This document shows positions 8,226 to 17,092 of a stretch of DNA of 64,000 nucleotides, one piece after another; within the stretch, counting starts at the first letter, position 1; each line of letters opens with the position of its first letter. The notes below the pieces were generated by a model that was given only the letters and a program-made list of their open reading frames with translations, searched no databases and was not told the origin of the DNA. The DNA is taken from assembly GCF_022814865.1 (NCBI RefSeq), contig NZ_JAKVRD010000006.1:155751-219750 (forward strand), read 5' to 3'. This DNA is from Shimia aestuarii. GTDB taxonomy: Bacteria > Pseudomonadota > Alphaproteobacteria > Rhodobacterales > Rhodobacteraceae. The translations under genes and the position numbers were made by a program.

Positions 8226-8837
8226 TCAGAAGGATTTCGTATAAAGCGTCAGGATCTCGGTCAGATCCTTTCGCGGGAGGTCTGTTGGGGTGATGTCAAA
8301 ACGGGCCATGCGGCCCTTGATTTCTACCGGTTCGAGCCAGCGTTCGACCCGCGTATACTGTCGCCGACCGACATAATCGTCGAACAAGAGTGTCACGGGC
8401 TTCTCGGTCCTGAGCATCGTGGTGACAAAGCACGCAGGCCGGAACCGCCCATCCACGAGCACAAGATCCGGGGCCTCGAACCCCTCGAGATCCCAGATAC
8501 CGTTCGGGTAGCGGTGATACTTGCGCCAAGCGGTTTCATTTTCGGGTTTGCCCCATTTGCCGACCTTGCCGATATTGGAATAGTGCAACGTCACTGGCGA
8601 CGTCATGCCCGCATGATCGAAATAACGCTGCATCATGGCACACCAGTGTTTGCTGGACTCGACCGAAAAGATGCGTTTGCCTTCCATCTCGGAGCCCATA
8701 ACGGTCGACCCGCCGGAGCCGTATTCAAGGATGACATTCGCGGCCTCATAGTGGCCACGCACCCAATCGGCAACGTCCTTCGGAAAGGTGAGTTGCGGGC
8801 GGTCGATGATCTCGGGGGTGTTATCCTTGGGCGCCAT
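8226..8837 (-). CDS. conserved Rossmann-like protein in the suf operon
   Basis: I do not recognise a characterised family. The 203-residue protein contains ILEYGSGGSTVMGSEM near residue 36, a glycine-rich loop like the SAM-binding motif of class I methyltransferases. An acidic strand IFSVESSKHW follows, then APDLVLVDGRFRP and VTLLFDDYVGR, consistent with a Rossmann fold. No target-recognition motif is evident, so it may be a methyltransferase or a non-catalytic relative. It directly abuts the YbjQ-family gene (one stop, then the next ATG) and precedes sufC, so it is co-transcribed with the Fe-S genes. Any role in Fe-S assembly is conjecture. Confidence 0.6.
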   Translation of the reverse strand: MAPKDNTPEIIDRPQLTFPKDVADWVRGHYEAANVILEYGSGGSTVMGSEMEGKRIFSVESSKHWCAMMQRYFDHAGMTSPVTLHYSNIGKVGKWGKPENETAWRKYHRYPNGIWDLEGFEAPDLVLVDGRFRPACFVTTMLRTEKPVTLLFDDYVGRRQYTRVERWLEPVEIKGRMARFDITPTDLPRKDLTEILTLYTKSF

Positions 8838-9158
8838 CTAGATCTTCTCCACGCTCACGGCGGTGCCGCTCGCTGACACCATCAACATGGACTGGCCGAC
8901 CACCTCATAGTCGAGATCAACACCGACCACGGCATTGGCCCCGGCCGCCGTGGCGCGCTCTTCAAGCTCACGCAGGGCAGTGTCGCGAGCGTCCTGAAGC
9001 TTGCTCTCATAAGCGCCGGAACGACCACCGACAATATCGGTGATCTGGGCAAACACATCACGGACCACATTGGCCCCCATGATCGCCTCGCCCACAACGA
9101 TGCCACGGTAGGCGGTGATGGTGTGGCCCTCGATGCTGTTGGTGGTGGTGACGATCAT
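8838..9158 (-). CDS. YbjQ-family (UPF0145) protein
   Basis: The 106-residue product starts [34 protein letters not shown]. It continues [44 protein letters not shown]. This is the YbjQ/UPF0145 pattern, a pentamer-forming fold sometimes called a putative heavy-metal-binding domain. It has no cysteines, so classical thiol metal binding is not supported. The ATG overlaps the stop of the upstream 68-residue membrane protein (ATGA). Its place between sufB and sufC hints at a link with metal or cluster handling, but no function is proven. Confidence 0.85.
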   Translation of the reverse strand: MIVTTTNSIEGHTITAYRGIVVGEAIMGANVVRDVFAQITDIVGGRSGAYESKLQDARDTALRELEERATAAGANAVVGVDLDYEVVGQSMLMVSASGTAVSVEKI

Positions 9159-9361
9159 TGGCCAAACCCCAGGTAGGTGACGAGCATATGCACCGCCATG
9201 GCAAGAAAGCCGACAAGCGCCGCGGTGATGAACACGGAATCCGCCACCAACGCCTTGGAGTTGCCGCGTTTCTTGGCAATGGACAGCCCGACAAGCGCGC
9301 CGAGCGTCACGCCCGCGCCAATGCCTGCCGATTGCTGCATCAAGTGGTGGAGGGTTTCCAT
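9155..9361 (-). CDS. small two-helix membrane protein in the suf operon
   Basis: This 68-residue protein starts [17 protein letters not shown]. It has one weak hydrophobic segment (about 12-28), a basic linker AKKRGNSKA, and a strong transmembrane segment (about 38-62, [22 protein letters not shown]). A good AAAGGAAG ribosome site precedes ATG 9361. The stop overlaps the start of the YbjQ-family gene, which supports real translation. It is 30 bases downstream of sufB. I recognise no family. A membrane anchor for the neighbouring YbjQ-type protein is possible but speculative. Confidence 0.6.
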   Translation of the reverse strand: METLHHLMQQSAGIGAGVTLGALVGLSIAKKRGNSKALVADSVFITAALVGFLAMAVHMLVTYLGFGQ

Positions 9362-9391
9362 GATCTTCCTTTCCCACAGGTTGGGGCCCTA

Positions 9392-10915
9392 TTAGCCGAC
9401 GGACCCTTCGAGCGAGATCGCCACAAGTTGCTGGGCTTCCATGGCGAATTCCATGGGAAGCGCCTGAAGCACTTCCTTGGCAAAGCCGTTGACGATGAGC
9501 GCCACGGCTTCTTCCTCGTCCATGCCCCGCTGGCGGCAGTAGAACATCTGCTCGTCATCCACCTTGGACGTGGTCGCCTCGTGTTCACAACGCGACGAGT
9601 TGTTGCGGATCTCAATATACGGCACCGTGTGCGCCCCGCATTTGTCACCAATGAGAAGCGAGTCGCATTGGGTATAGTTGCGGCTTTCCTTGGCCTTGGG
9701 GTGCATCGAGACGAGACCGCGATAGGTATTTTGCGACTTACCCGCCGAGATGCCCTTAGAGACGATCCGGCTCTTGGTGTTCTTGCCAAGGTGGGTCATC
9801 TTGGTGCCGGTATCGGCCTGCTGGTGGTTGTTGGTGATGGCGATCGAGTAGAACTCGCCCTGGCTCTCGTCACCGCGCAGGATGCAGGACGGGTATTTCC
9901 AAGTCACGGCAGAGCCGGTTTCGACCTGCGTCCACATCACCTTGGCCCGATCACCGCGGCAATCGGCGCGTTTGGTGACGAAGTTGTAGATACCGCCCTT
10001 GCCGTTCTCGTCGCCGGGATACCAGTTCTGAACGGTGGAGTATTTCACCTCGGCATCTTCCTCGATGATGATTTCCACCACTGCGGCGTGAAGCTGCGAG
10101 GTGTCGCGCTGGGGCGCGGTGCAGCCTTCGAGATAGGACACGTAAGAGCCCTTGTCGGCGATGATGAGCGTGCGCTCGAACTGGCCGGTGTTCTCGGCGT
10201 TGATGCGGAAATAGGTCGAAAGCTCCATCGGGCAGCGCACGCCCGGCGGCACATAGACGAACGAGCCATCCGAGAACACGGCCGAGTTCAGCGTCGCATA
10301 GAAGTTGTCCGACACCGGCACGACCGAGCCGAGGTATTTCTTCACAAGCTCCGGGTGGTTTTTGATCGCCTCGGAGATCGAGCAAAAGATCACGCCCGCC
10401 TCCTGAAGCTCTTTCTGGAAGGTGGTGCCAACCGAGACGGAATCGAACACCGCATCGACGGCGACCTTGCGGCCTTCTGCGGGCGCGGCATCGGCGCCTT
10501 CGACACCGGCAAGGATCATCTGTTCCTTGAGCGGAATACCAAGCTTTTCATAGGTCGCGAGAAGCTTGGGATCGACCTCGTCGAGGGATTTCGGCTTTTC
10601 TTCCATGCTCTTGGGACGGGCATAGTAATACTGGTCCTGGAAATCGACCTCGGGGTAGTCGAGCATCGCCCAGTCCGGCTCTTTGAGCTGCACCCAGCGT
10701 TGATAGGCCTGAAGGCGCCATTCGGTCATCCACTCCGGCTCTTCGTTCTTGTCCGAGATGAGGCGCACGATATCCTCGGTCAGCCCTTTCGGGGCATATT
10801 CCATCTCGATCTCGGTTTCCCAGCCGTATTTGTACTTGCCACCGACTTCGCGCACGGCGTCGACGGTTTCCTGGTCGACCCCTTCCTTGACTTGCGTCTG
10901 GTCCATACTGGCCAT
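9392..10915 (-). CDS. sufB: Fe-S assembly scaffold subunit SufB
   Basis: SufB is the main scaffold on which SUF clusters form, working with SufC and SufD. The 507-residue protein has a typical N-terminus ([19 protein letters not shown]). The core shows [40 protein letters not shown] and the conserved [14 protein letters not shown], which includes the cysteine involved in cluster assembly. The C-terminal part has [23 protein letters not shown] 10915 is preceded by AGGAGA. It is the third gene of the operon, 17 bases after the cysteine desulfurase gene. Confidence 0.97.
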   Translation of the reverse strand: MASMDQTQVKEGVDQETVDAVREVGGKYKYGWETEIEMEYAPKGLTEDIVRLISDKNEEPEWMTEWRLQAYQRWVQLKEPDWAMLDYPEVDFQDQYYYARPKSMEEKPKSLDEVDPKLLATYEKLGIPLKEQMILAGVEGADAAPAEGRKVAVDAVFDSVSVGTTFQKELQEAGVIFCSISEAIKNHPELVKKYLGSVVPVSDNFYATLNSAVFSDGSFVYVPPGVRCPMELSTYFRINAENTGQFERTLIIADKGSYVSYLEGCTAPQRDTSQLHAAVVEIIIEEDAEVKYSTVQNWYPGDENGKGGIYNFVTKRADCRGDRAKVMWTQVETGSAVTWKYPSCILRGDESQGEFYSIAITNNHQQADTGTKMTHLGKNTKSRIVSKGISAGKSQNTYRGLVSMHPKAKESRNYTQCDSLLIGDKCGAHTVPYIEIRNNSSRCEHEATTSKVDDEQMFYCRQRGMDEEEAVALIVNGFAKEVLQALPMEFAMEAQQLVAISLEGSVG

Positions 10916-10932
10916 GGTGTTCTCCTGTTCGC

Positions 10933-11973
10933 TTACGCCGCGCGGGCGCGGTGTTTCCTGAGACGTTCAAGCCAGGCTTCTGCAAAGCCGAGCACGTCCT
11001 GTTGCTTCGTCTCGGGGCCAAGCGAGACGCGAATTGCGCCAGCCGCCGTGGCCTCGTCATATCCCATCGCGCGCAAGACCCGGCTTGCCCGCACTTTTCC
11101 GCTGGAACAGGCAGAGCCCGCAGAAATCGCGTAGCCCGCAAGATCCATCTGCATCACCTGTGTCTCGCCTTTCCAACCCGGAGTCGCGAGGCAGAGCGTG
11201 TTCGGCAGGCGCATTGCGCCCTTCCCTACGAAAATGGTGCCATCCGCCTCGGCTGCAAGGGTGTCTTCCAGCAAATCACGCAAGGATGCAACCTCATCCC
11301 AAACCCCATCGGCCAGATCGCGCGCCGCAGCCGTCGCAGCGGCGGCAAAGCCGGCCGCGCCGAGGATATTCTCGGTGCCTGCACGGCGGCCCATCTCCTG
11401 CCCACCGCCCTTGAGCTGGGCCGCGAGATCGGTGCCGCGCTTGACGATGAGCGCGCCAATCCCCTTGGGACCGCCAATCTTATGCGCCGAGGCGAGCGCC
11501 ATGGTCGCACCGGACCAGTTAAAGGCCACCGGCAGCTTGCCAAAGCCCTGCGTCATATCGCTCACGGCAAGGCCCTCGGGCAGGGCTTGCACCACGCCGG
11601 TCTCAGAATTGGCAAGTTGCAGCGCGGTCTGGCCCGGATCGGTGACCCGCACCTGACCCTGCCCGTCAACGGCAAGATCATCCGTGATCCACGCATCCAC
11701 CGCATCATGCTCGATCCCGCCGCCATGCAGGCCCCGCCCCGCAAGTGCCAATGCCGCCGCCTCGGTCGCGCCGGAGGTAAAGACCACATCCGCCCCGTCC
11801 GCACCAAAGGCGGTCGCGAATTCGGCGCGGGCCTTCTCAAGCAGGGCCTTGGCCGCACGGCCCTCAGCATGAACAGACGACGGATTCCCAACCACATCCA
11901 TCGCCGCGATCATCGCGGCGCGGGCCTCTGCGCGCAGCGGCGCCGTGGCGTTATGGTCGAGATAGGTCCGCAT
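10933..11973 (-). CDS. IscS/NifS-type cysteine desulfurase, compact form
   Basis: This PLP-dependent cysteine desulfurase has 346 residues, clearly shorter than typical IscS (about 400). Visible features are [39 protein letters not shown], the PLP lysine in [15 protein letters not shown], and the catalytic cysteine in [11 protein letters not shown]. The region usually reading NNE-GT is NSETGVV, and the DAAQ element is SDMTQ, so the middle of the protein is trimmed. ATG 11973 overlaps the iscR stop as TGATG. With sufS at the far end, the operon has two desulfurases of different groups, a layout known from Rhodobacter isc-suf operons. Confidence 0.88.
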   Translation of the reverse strand: MRTYLDHNATAPLRAEARAAMIAAMDVVGNPSSVHAEGRAAKALLEKARAEFATAFGADGADVVFTSGATEAAALALAGRGLHGGGIEHDAVDAWITDDLAVDGQGQVRVTDPGQTALQLANSETGVVQALPEGLAVSDMTQGFGKLPVAFNWSGATMALASAHKIGGPKGIGALIVKRGTDLAAQLKGGGQEMGRRAGTENILGAAGFAAAATAAARDLADGVWDEVASLRDLLEDTLAAEADGTIFVGKGAMRLPNTLCLATPGWKGETQVMQMDLAGYAISAGSACSSGKVRASRVLRAMGYDEATAAGAIRVSLGPETKQQDVLGFAEAWLERLRKHRARAA

Positions 11974-12434
11974 CAATCGGCATCCACCACGGCAAAAATG
12001 TTCGGGATCGCCGGGCACGGCGCGAGATCGTTCTCAATCACATCCGACAGGCGCGTCTGATGCAGGAACACATACACATGCGCCGAAAGCCCTTCCCATA
12101 GACGGTTGGCCAGTGATTGCGCGCGCGAGCCGGACGAGCCGCCCGTCGCCCCTGCGCCGGTATGCAGCGCCGAGACGGTTTCATCGACCGCCGCAAGCAC
12201 ATCAACGATGCGAATTTCCGATGCCGGGCGCGCAAGACGATACCCGCCCCCTGGGCCGCGCACCGAATCCACAAGCGCGGCACGACGCAATTTTACGAAC
12301 AACTGTTCAAGATAGGGCAACGAGATGTTCTGGCGTCCGGAAATCTCGGCCAGCGTCACCAGCTTGTCGCCTTTCTGCAGCGCGATATCGGCCAGCGCAA
12401 CGACAGCATAACGCCCTTTGGTTGAAAGTTTCAT
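11973..12434 (-). CDS. iscR: Rrf2-family regulator IscR lacking the three-cysteine cluster motif
   Basis: This 153-residue Rrf2 regulator heads the suf operon. The winged-helix part is canonical: MKLSTKGRYAVVALADIA, ISLPYLEQLFVKLRRAALVDSVRGPGGGYRLAR. The region holding three cysteines in E. coli IscR reads LHTGAGATGGSSGSRAQSL and has none. The only cysteine in the protein is C140, near the C-terminus. Rhodobacter sphaeroides IscR is known to lack the classical ligands and still act as an Fe-S-responsive repressor of isc-suf, so regulation by an atypical cluster or another signal is plausible. ATG 12434 fits the conserved family N-terminus; the frame extends upstream without support. Confidence 0.92.
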   Translation of the reverse strand: MKLSTKGRYAVVALADIALQKGDKLVTLAEISGRQNISLPYLEQLFVKLRRAALVDSVRGPGGGYRLARPASEIRIVDVLAAVDETVSALHTGAGATGGSSGSRAQSLANRLWEGLSAHVYVFLHQTRLSDVIENDLAPCPAIPNIFAVVDAD

Positions 12435-12516
12435 GCGGCACCCCCCGCGAATAGATTGACGTTGCGCGTCGCAAGGCATACATCGCTTGCACCGCAACCG
12501 GTGGAAACCGGCCAAG

Positions 12517-12531
12517 TTAGAATTGTTCTAA
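12517..12531. promoter_or_regulatory. Irr (ICE)-type iron box
   Basis: TTAGAA-TTG-TTCTAA is a perfect 6-3-6 inverted repeat; on the minus strand one more T extends it to TTTAGAA. This matches the alphaproteobacterial Irr/ICE consensus TTTAGAA-N3-TTCTAAA as I know it. It covers the iscR -10, where a bound regulator would block RNA polymerase. Confidence 0.65.
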
Positions 12532-12553
12532 AGTGACCAAGCATATTCGTCAA
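12525..12553 (-). promoter_or_regulatory. iscR-suf operon promoter
   Basis: On the minus strand TTGACG (12548-12553), a 17-base spacer and TAGAAC (12525-12530) form a good sigma-70 promoter. Transcription would begin about 85 bases before the iscR ATG. The -10 lies inside the Irr-type box at 12517-12531. Confidence 0.65.
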
Positions 12554-12592
12554 GAATAGACTCGGCACGACGCGCAGGAGACACGGACGCCC

Positions 12593-13249
12593 ATGCCCGA
12601 GGTGATTTTTCCCGGACCCGAAGGACGGCTTGAAGGCCGCTACCATCCGCAAAAGGAAAAGGACGCACCAATTGCCATCGTGCTCCATCCGCACCCGCAA
12701 TTTGGCGGGACCATGAACAACAAGGTTGTCTATAACCTGCATTACGCCTTTTTCAACATGGGCTTTACCGTGCTGCGGTTTAATTTCCGCGGTGTCGGCC
12801 GGAGCCAGGGCGAATACGACCAAGGCGTCGGAGAGCTCTCGGATGCGGCCTCGGCGCTGGACTACCTTCAGTCGATGAACACCAACTCCAAGCATTGCTG
12901 GGTGGCTGGGTTCTCCTTTGGGGCTTGGATCGGCATGCAGCTCTTGATGCGTCGCCCCGAGATCACCGGATTCATCTCGGTCGCACCGCCTGCGAACATG
13001 TATGATTTCTCGTTCCTCGCGCCCTGCCCGTCCTCGGGCCTTATCATCAACGGCACCGCCGACCGCGTTGCGCCCCCGGCGGATACGGAATCTCTGGTGA
13101 GCAAGCTGCACGAGCAGAAAGGCATCACGATCACCCACGAACAGATCGACGGCGCCGGACATTTCTTTGAAACCGAAGACTACATGGACACGATGGTGGG
13201 CAATGTGACGGACTACGTCAAACGCCGCCTGACCGAAACCTCGCGCTAA
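12593..13249 (+). CDS. alpha/beta hydrolase
   Basis: This 218-residue cytoplasmic alpha/beta hydrolase is transcribed divergently from iscR. It has LHPHPQFGGTMNNKVV (oxyanion region with the HPHP motif of this subfamily), LRFNFRGVGRSQG, the nucleophile elbow GFSFGAW (Ser near residue 109), a candidate acid in NGTADRVAPP, and the catalytic histidine in DGAGHFF. The triad looks complete. The substrate is unknown; relatives are usually listed only as alpha/beta hydrolases. A small unknown gene and an HD phosphohydrolase follow closely, suggesting a three-gene rightward unit. Confidence 0.8.
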   Translation: MPEVIFPGPEGRLEGRYHPQKEKDAPIAIVLHPHPQFGGTMNNKVVYNLHYAFFNMGFTVLRFNFRGVGRSQGEYDQGVGELSDAASALDYLQSMNTNSKHCWVAGFSFGAWIGMQLLMRRPEITGFISVAPPANMYDFSFLAPCPSSGLIINGTADRVAPPADTESLVSKLHEQKGITITHEQIDGAGHFFETEDYMDTMVGNVTDYVKRRLTETSR

Positions 13250-13258
13250 GGGAGCGGC

Positions 13259-13489
13259 ATGGCCTATTACGACGATATCGCCAACCGCCTTGCCCTCGAC
13301 GTGATCGAAGCGCAGAAAGCCACAGGCGATCTGCAACTCATTCAGGACATCACCAATACCATCGAGGCCACGTCCTCGACCCTGCATGAGGCCTTCATGA
13401 CGGCGGTGCGCGTCCACACCGCCGAGGAACGCGCCCGCAAACAGCTTGAGGACCGGCTCAAGGCCAAGGGATTCGAGCTCAAGCGATGA
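13259..13489 (+). CDS. small conserved helical protein of unknown function
   Basis: The 76-residue product (MAYYDDIANRLALDVIEAQKATGD...) is predicted to be almost wholly alpha-helical and highly charged, ending EERARKQLEDRLKAKGFELKR. No signal peptide or membrane segment is visible. A GGGAG ribosome site precedes the ATG, it starts 9 bases after the hydrolase stop, and its end overlaps the HD-domain gene by four bases (ATGA). Such tight packing supports a real gene. I do not recognise the family. Confidence 0.7.
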   Translation: MAYYDDIANRLALDVIEAQKATGDLQLIQDITNTIEATSSTLHEAFMTAVRVHTAEERARKQLEDRLKAKGFELKR

Positions 13490-14067
13490 GCGACCGGCTC
13501 GACGCACAGCTTGCCTTCCTCGACGAGGCCGACCGACTGAAATCCGTGCTGCGCGCCTCAACGCTTCTGGACCGGTCGCGTAAGGAAAACTCTGCCGAGC
13601 ATAGCTGGCATATCGCGCTCTATGCGATGATCCTTGCCGAACATGCCAACCGCCCCGTCAATATCGACCGGGTGATCCGCATGCTTCTTTTGCATGATCT
13701 GGTCGAGATCGACGCCGGCGACACCCCCATTCATGGCGCCCATGACGCGGCAGCGAAAGAGGCCGAGGAAATCGCCGCGGCGGACCGCCTCTTTGCGCTC
13801 TTGCCCGAGGATCAGGGCGCGGAGTTGCGCGCGCTCTGGAATGAGTTCGAGGCAGGCGAAAGCGACGACGCGATCTTTGCCCGTGCGATCGACCGGGCGC
13901 AGCCCTGCCATGGCAATCTGATGACCGGCGGCGGATCGTGGATCGAATATGACGTGACCGAAGAGCAACTCGAGGCCCGCGTCGGCACCAAGGTCAAGCG
14001 CGGCGCGCCTGCACTTTGGGATCATATCCAGCGCCGTGTGCGGGCATGGTTTGCGGACAAAAGGTAG
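13486..14067 (+). CDS. HD-domain phosphohydrolase (YfbR/HDDC2-like)
   Basis: This 193-residue HD-superfamily protein carries the metal-binding set in order: first histidine in NSAEHSWHIALYAM, the HD pair in LLLHDLVEID, and a distal aspartate in ARAIDRAQP. The compact size and the EHSWH motif resemble YfbR-type 5'-deoxynucleotidases and the HDDC2 group, which cleave phosphate from deoxynucleoside monophosphates. The exact substrate is not determined by what I can see. It overlaps the preceding small gene, indicating co-translation. Confidence 0.8.
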   Translation: MSDRLDAQLAFLDEADRLKSVLRASTLLDRSRKENSAEHSWHIALYAMILAEHANRPVNIDRVIRMLLLHDLVEIDAGDTPIHGAHDAAAKEAEEIAAADRLFALLPEDQGAELRALWNEFEAGESDDAIFARAIDRAQPCHGNLMTGGGSWIEYDVTEEQLEARVGTKVKRGAPALWDHIQRRVRAWFADKR

Positions 14068-14183
14068 AAATACCTCACCTTTTCAACTGCCTAATGATCA
14101 CTCCTAAAGCGCGACACTTGGCAGCAGCCGTGTGACGCCGCGCCTTCTGGACAAACCTGGCCCGCGCGGTAAGAACCGGGCGC

Positions 14184-14804
14184 ATGGCATTTCTTCTCGA
14201 AACACCCCCCGCCGATCGGCATTCGAAGTTCGAAGACCTTCAGGGCCTCGCCACCGGCACGCTTCTCATGGCGCTCTCGGTGCAGTTCCTGCAAGCCTCC
14301 GACCTCATCACCGGACAGGTCGCGGGCCTCTCGCTCCTCGTCTCTTATTGGGGCGGCTGGAGTTTCGGTGTGGTGTTCTTCCTCATCAACCTGCCCTTCT
14401 ACGCGGTGGCGATTTACCGGATGGGCCTTGTCTTCACGCTCAAAACCTTTGCCGCGGTCGCGATCCTCACCGGCTGGACCTTCCTGTTGCCGCAGGGCAT
14501 GAGCTTTGCCTTTCTGCATCCGCTGGCTGGTGCGGTCCTCGGTGGGGTGAGCGCGGGTGCAGGCCTTCTCATCCTGTTTCGCCACGGCGCCACGCTCGGC
14601 GGGGTCGGGATCGTTGCCGTCTGGCTTCAGGACACGCGCGGTATCAAGGCGGGCAAGGTGCAGCTTGGCTTTGACGTTTGCGTCTTTGCCCTCGCCCTTG
14701 CCCTCTTTCCGGTGGTGACGGTGTTCTATGCGCTCATCGGCGCCGCAGTCACCAATCTCGTGATCCTCACCAACCACCGCCGCGACCGCTATATCGCGCG
14801 CTAG
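14184..14804 (+). CDS. YitT-family membrane protein
   Basis: The 206-residue protein has about five transmembrane helices. It shows the YitT/DUF161 pattern: GTLLMALSVQFLQASDLITGQVAGLSLL, then FFLINLPFYAVAIYRMG, and GGVGIVAVWLQDTRGIKAGKVQLGFD. Members are bacterial inner-membrane proteins of unknown transport function. No strong ribosome site precedes ATG 14184. It has 116 bases of upstream space in which I see no clear promoter. Confidence 0.8.
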   Translation: MAFLLETPPADRHSKFEDLQGLATGTLLMALSVQFLQASDLITGQVAGLSLLVSYWGGWSFGVVFFLINLPFYAVAIYRMGLVFTLKTFAAVAILTGWTFLLPQGMSFAFLHPLAGAVLGGVSAGAGLLILFRHGATLGGVGIVAVWLQDTRGIKAGKVQLGFDVCVFALALALFPVVTVFYALIGAAVTNLVILTNHRRDRYIAR

Positions 14805-14838
14805 AGCCTGCGGATTGCGCCAAAGGCCGCGACAGGCT
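14805..14838 (+). other. stem-loop between the YitT and SMR genes
   Basis: AGCCTG (14805-14810) pairs with CAGGCT (14833-14838), and an inner CGG/CCG can extend the stem. It begins right after the YitT stop codon. No T-run follows, so it is not a standard terminator. It may stabilise the upstream mRNA or tune the downstream transporter gene. Confidence 0.35.
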
Positions 14839-14870
14839 AGGACCGTCTCAGCCCCGACAGGAGACGCGCC

Positions 14871-15206
14871 ATGGCCAAGGTCTATGCCATTCTCATGCTC
14901 GCCGTTCTAAGCGAGACCATCGCCACCTCGGCGCTTCATGCAAGCCAGCAGTTTACCCGGCTTTGGCCCTCGGTGATCGTTGTCATCGGATACGCGATTT
15001 CCTTCTACCTCCTGAGCCTCACACTCAAGACACTGCCGGTCGGCATCATGTATGCGATCTGGTGCGGCCTCGGCATCGTCTTTGTCGCCATTATCGGCTA
15101 TTTTGCCTTTCAACAACGACTCGACCTGCCCGCGATCCTCGGCATCGGGCTGATCCTGTGCGGCATTGTGGTCATTAACCTGTTTTCCGAAAGCGCAGGC
15201 CATTAA
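14871..15206 (+). CDS. small multidrug resistance (SMR) family transporter
   Basis: This 111-residue protein has four transmembrane helices typical of EmrE/Sug-type SMR transporters, which act as antiparallel dimers in the inner membrane. The essential membrane-embedded glutamate is at residue 15 ([17 protein letters not shown]). Later signatures are [25 protein letters not shown] and a final helix [17 protein letters not shown]. This arrangement fits the quaternary-cation efflux branch better than the guanidinium branch, but that is a judgement by eye. AGGAG precedes the ATG. Confidence 0.9.
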   Translation: MAKVYAILMLAVLSETIATSALHASQQFTRLWPSVIVVIGYAISFYLLSLTLKTLPVGIMYAIWCGLGIVFVAIIGYFAFQQRLDLPAILGIGLILCGIVVINLFSESAGH

Positions 15207-15266
15207 GGGGCTAGCCTTTTCCGTGTCCGCGCTATAGGCGAAGCTCGAACAGGAAAGGCATATCTG

Positions 15267-17087
15267 ATGGACCTTCGTAATATTGCGATTATCGCGCACG
15301 TTGACCACGGCAAGACGACCCTTGTCGATGAGCTTCTGAAACAGTCCGGCGCGTTTCGCGAAAACCAGGAAGTGGCCGAACGGGCCATGGACAGCAATGA
15401 TCTCGAGCGCGAACGCGGGATCACCATTTTCGCCAAGCCGACCTCGGTCGAGTGGAAAGACACGCGGATCAACATCGTCGACACCCCCGGCCACGCCGAT
15501 TTCGGCGGCGAAGTCGAGCGCATCCTGTCGATGGTTGATGGCGTTGTCCTGCTCGTCGATGCCGCCGAAGGCCCGATGCCGCAGACCAAATTCGTGACCT
15601 CCAAGGCGCTGGCGCTTGGCCTGCGCCCGATTGTGGTCCTCAACAAGGTCGACAAACCCGACGCCGAACCCGACCGCGCGCTGGACGAGTGTTTTGACCT
15701 CTTCGCCTCGCTCGATGCCAACGAAGATCAGCTCGACTTCCCGCATATGTATGCCTCGGGCCGCAATGGCTGGGCCGATGCCGAGCTGGACGGGCCGCGC
15801 AAAGACCTGCACGCACTGTTCAACCTCATCGTGAACCACGTGCCCGCGCCGAAACAGGTCGCGCACCAAAAAGACGATTTCCGTATGCTGGCGACGACGC
15901 TTGGCTCGGATCCCTTCGTGGGCCGCATCCTGACCGGCCGCGTCGAGAGCGGCACGCTCAAGGTTGGCGCGACGGTGCAGGCGATCTCGCGCATTGGCCA
16001 GAAGATCGAGCAATTCCGCGTCACCAAGATCCAAGCCTTCCGTGGCCTTGCCCAACAAGACATCGAAGAAGCTCAGGCCGGCGACATCGTGTCCATCGCG
16101 GGCATGTCCAAGGCAACCGTGGCCGATACGATCTGTGCGCTGGCCGTTGATACGCCGCTTGAGGCACAGCCGATCGACCCGCCGACGATCACCGTCACCT
16201 TCGGCATCAACGACAGCCCCCTTGCGGGCCGTGATGGCAAAAAGGTTCAGAGCCGCGTGATCCGCGACCGCCTCTACAAAGAGGCCGAATCCAACGTCGC
16301 AATCAAGATCGCCGACACGCCGGGCGGCGAGGCTTTCGAGGTTTCGGGCCGTGGCGAACTCCAGATGGGCGTTCTGATCGAGAACATGCGCCGCGAAGGC
16401 TTTGAGCTTTCGATTTCGCGCCCGCAGGTCATCATGCGCGAAGAAGACGGCCAGAAGATGGAGCCGGTCGAAGAAGCCACCATCGACGTGGACGACGAAT
16501 ATTCCGGCGCAGTGATCGAAAAACTCACCGGCGCGCGCAAAGGCGAGCTTGTCGAGATGCGCCCTGCAGGCGCAGGCAAGACCCGCATCATCGCCCATGT
16601 GCCGTCGCGCGGGTTGATCGGCTATCACGGCGAATTCCTCACCGATACGCGCGGCACCGGTGTTCTCAACCGCGTGTTCCACGGCTGGACCCCCTATAAG
16701 GGCGCGATCCCGGGCCGTCGCGCTGGCGTGCTGATCTCGATGGAAGATGGCGAGGCCGTGGCCTACGCACTCTGGAACCTCGAAGATCGCGGCAAGATGA
16801 TGATCGGCGCACAAGAGAAGGTCTATCAGGGCATGATCATCGGCGAACATAGCCGTGAAAATGACCTCGAGGTGAACCCGCTCAAGGGCAAGAAGCTCAC
16901 CAACGTGCGCGCCTCTGGCACGGACGAAGCGGTGCGCCTGACGACGCCGATGACGCTTAGCCTCGAAGAGGCCATCGCCTATATCAACGATGACGAGCTT
17001 GTCGAAGTCACCCCAAATAGCATCCGCCTGCGCAAACGCTATCTCGACCCGCACGAGCGCAAGCGCATGTCGAAGGCGCAGGGATAA
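15267..17087 (+). CDS. typA: ribosome-associated GTPase TypA/BipA
   Basis: TypA/BipA is a translational GTPase of the EF-G family involved in ribosome assembly and stress adaptation. The 606-residue product has typical length. G motifs are AHVDHGKTT (G1), [15 protein letters not shown] (G3) and LNKVDKPDA (G4). Domain II and the C-terminal region include [30 protein letters not shown] and [13 protein letters not shown]. The start has a strong AGGAAAGG site. A TATAGG element 35 bases upstream may be its -10, without a convincing -35. Two palindromes and a strong terminator follow the gene. Confidence 0.97.
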   Translation: MDLRNIAIIAHVDHGKTTLVDELLKQSGAFRENQEVAERAMDSNDLERERGITIFAKPTSVEWKDTRINIVDTPGHADFGGEVERILSMVDGVVLLVDAAEGPMPQTKFVTSKALALGLRPIVVLNKVDKPDAEPDRALDECFDLFASLDANEDQLDFPHMYASGRNGWADAELDGPRKDLHALFNLIVNHVPAPKQVAHQKDDFRMLATTLGSDPFVGRILTGRVESGTLKVGATVQAISRIGQKIEQFRVTKIQAFRGLAQQDIEEAQAGDIVSIAGMSKATVADTICALAVDTPLEAQPIDPPTITVTFGINDSPLAGRDGKKVQSRVIRDRLYKEAESNVAIKIADTPGGEAFEVSGRGELQMGVLIENMRREGFELSISRPQVIMREEDGQKMEPVEEATIDVDDEYSGAVIEKLTGARKGELVEMRPAGAGKTRIIAHVPSRGLIGYHGEFLTDTRGTGVLNRVFHGWTPYKGAIPGRRAGVLISMEDGEAVAYALWNLEDRGKMMIGAQEKVYQGMIIGEHSRENDLEVNPLKGKKLTNVRASGTDEAVRLTTPMTLSLEEAIAYINDDELVEVTPNSIRLRKRYLDPHERKRMSKAQG

Positions 17088-17092
17088 GAAAA

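Noticed and set aside
9158..11134. Long open frame on the plus strand opposite sufB and the desulfurase gene
   Set aside because: It is a shadow of the Fe-S genes. Antisense transcription of isc-suf has been described in Rhodobacter, but a protein here is not supported.
14805..14870. Guanidine (ykkC or mini-ykkC) riboswitch before the SMR gene
   Set aside because: The single hairpin lacks the paired ACGR loops of mini-ykkC and the conserved ykkC core.
14907..17054. Long open frame on the minus strand opposite typA
   Set aside because: It is a codon-bias shadow; typA has complete GTPase motifs on the plus strand.
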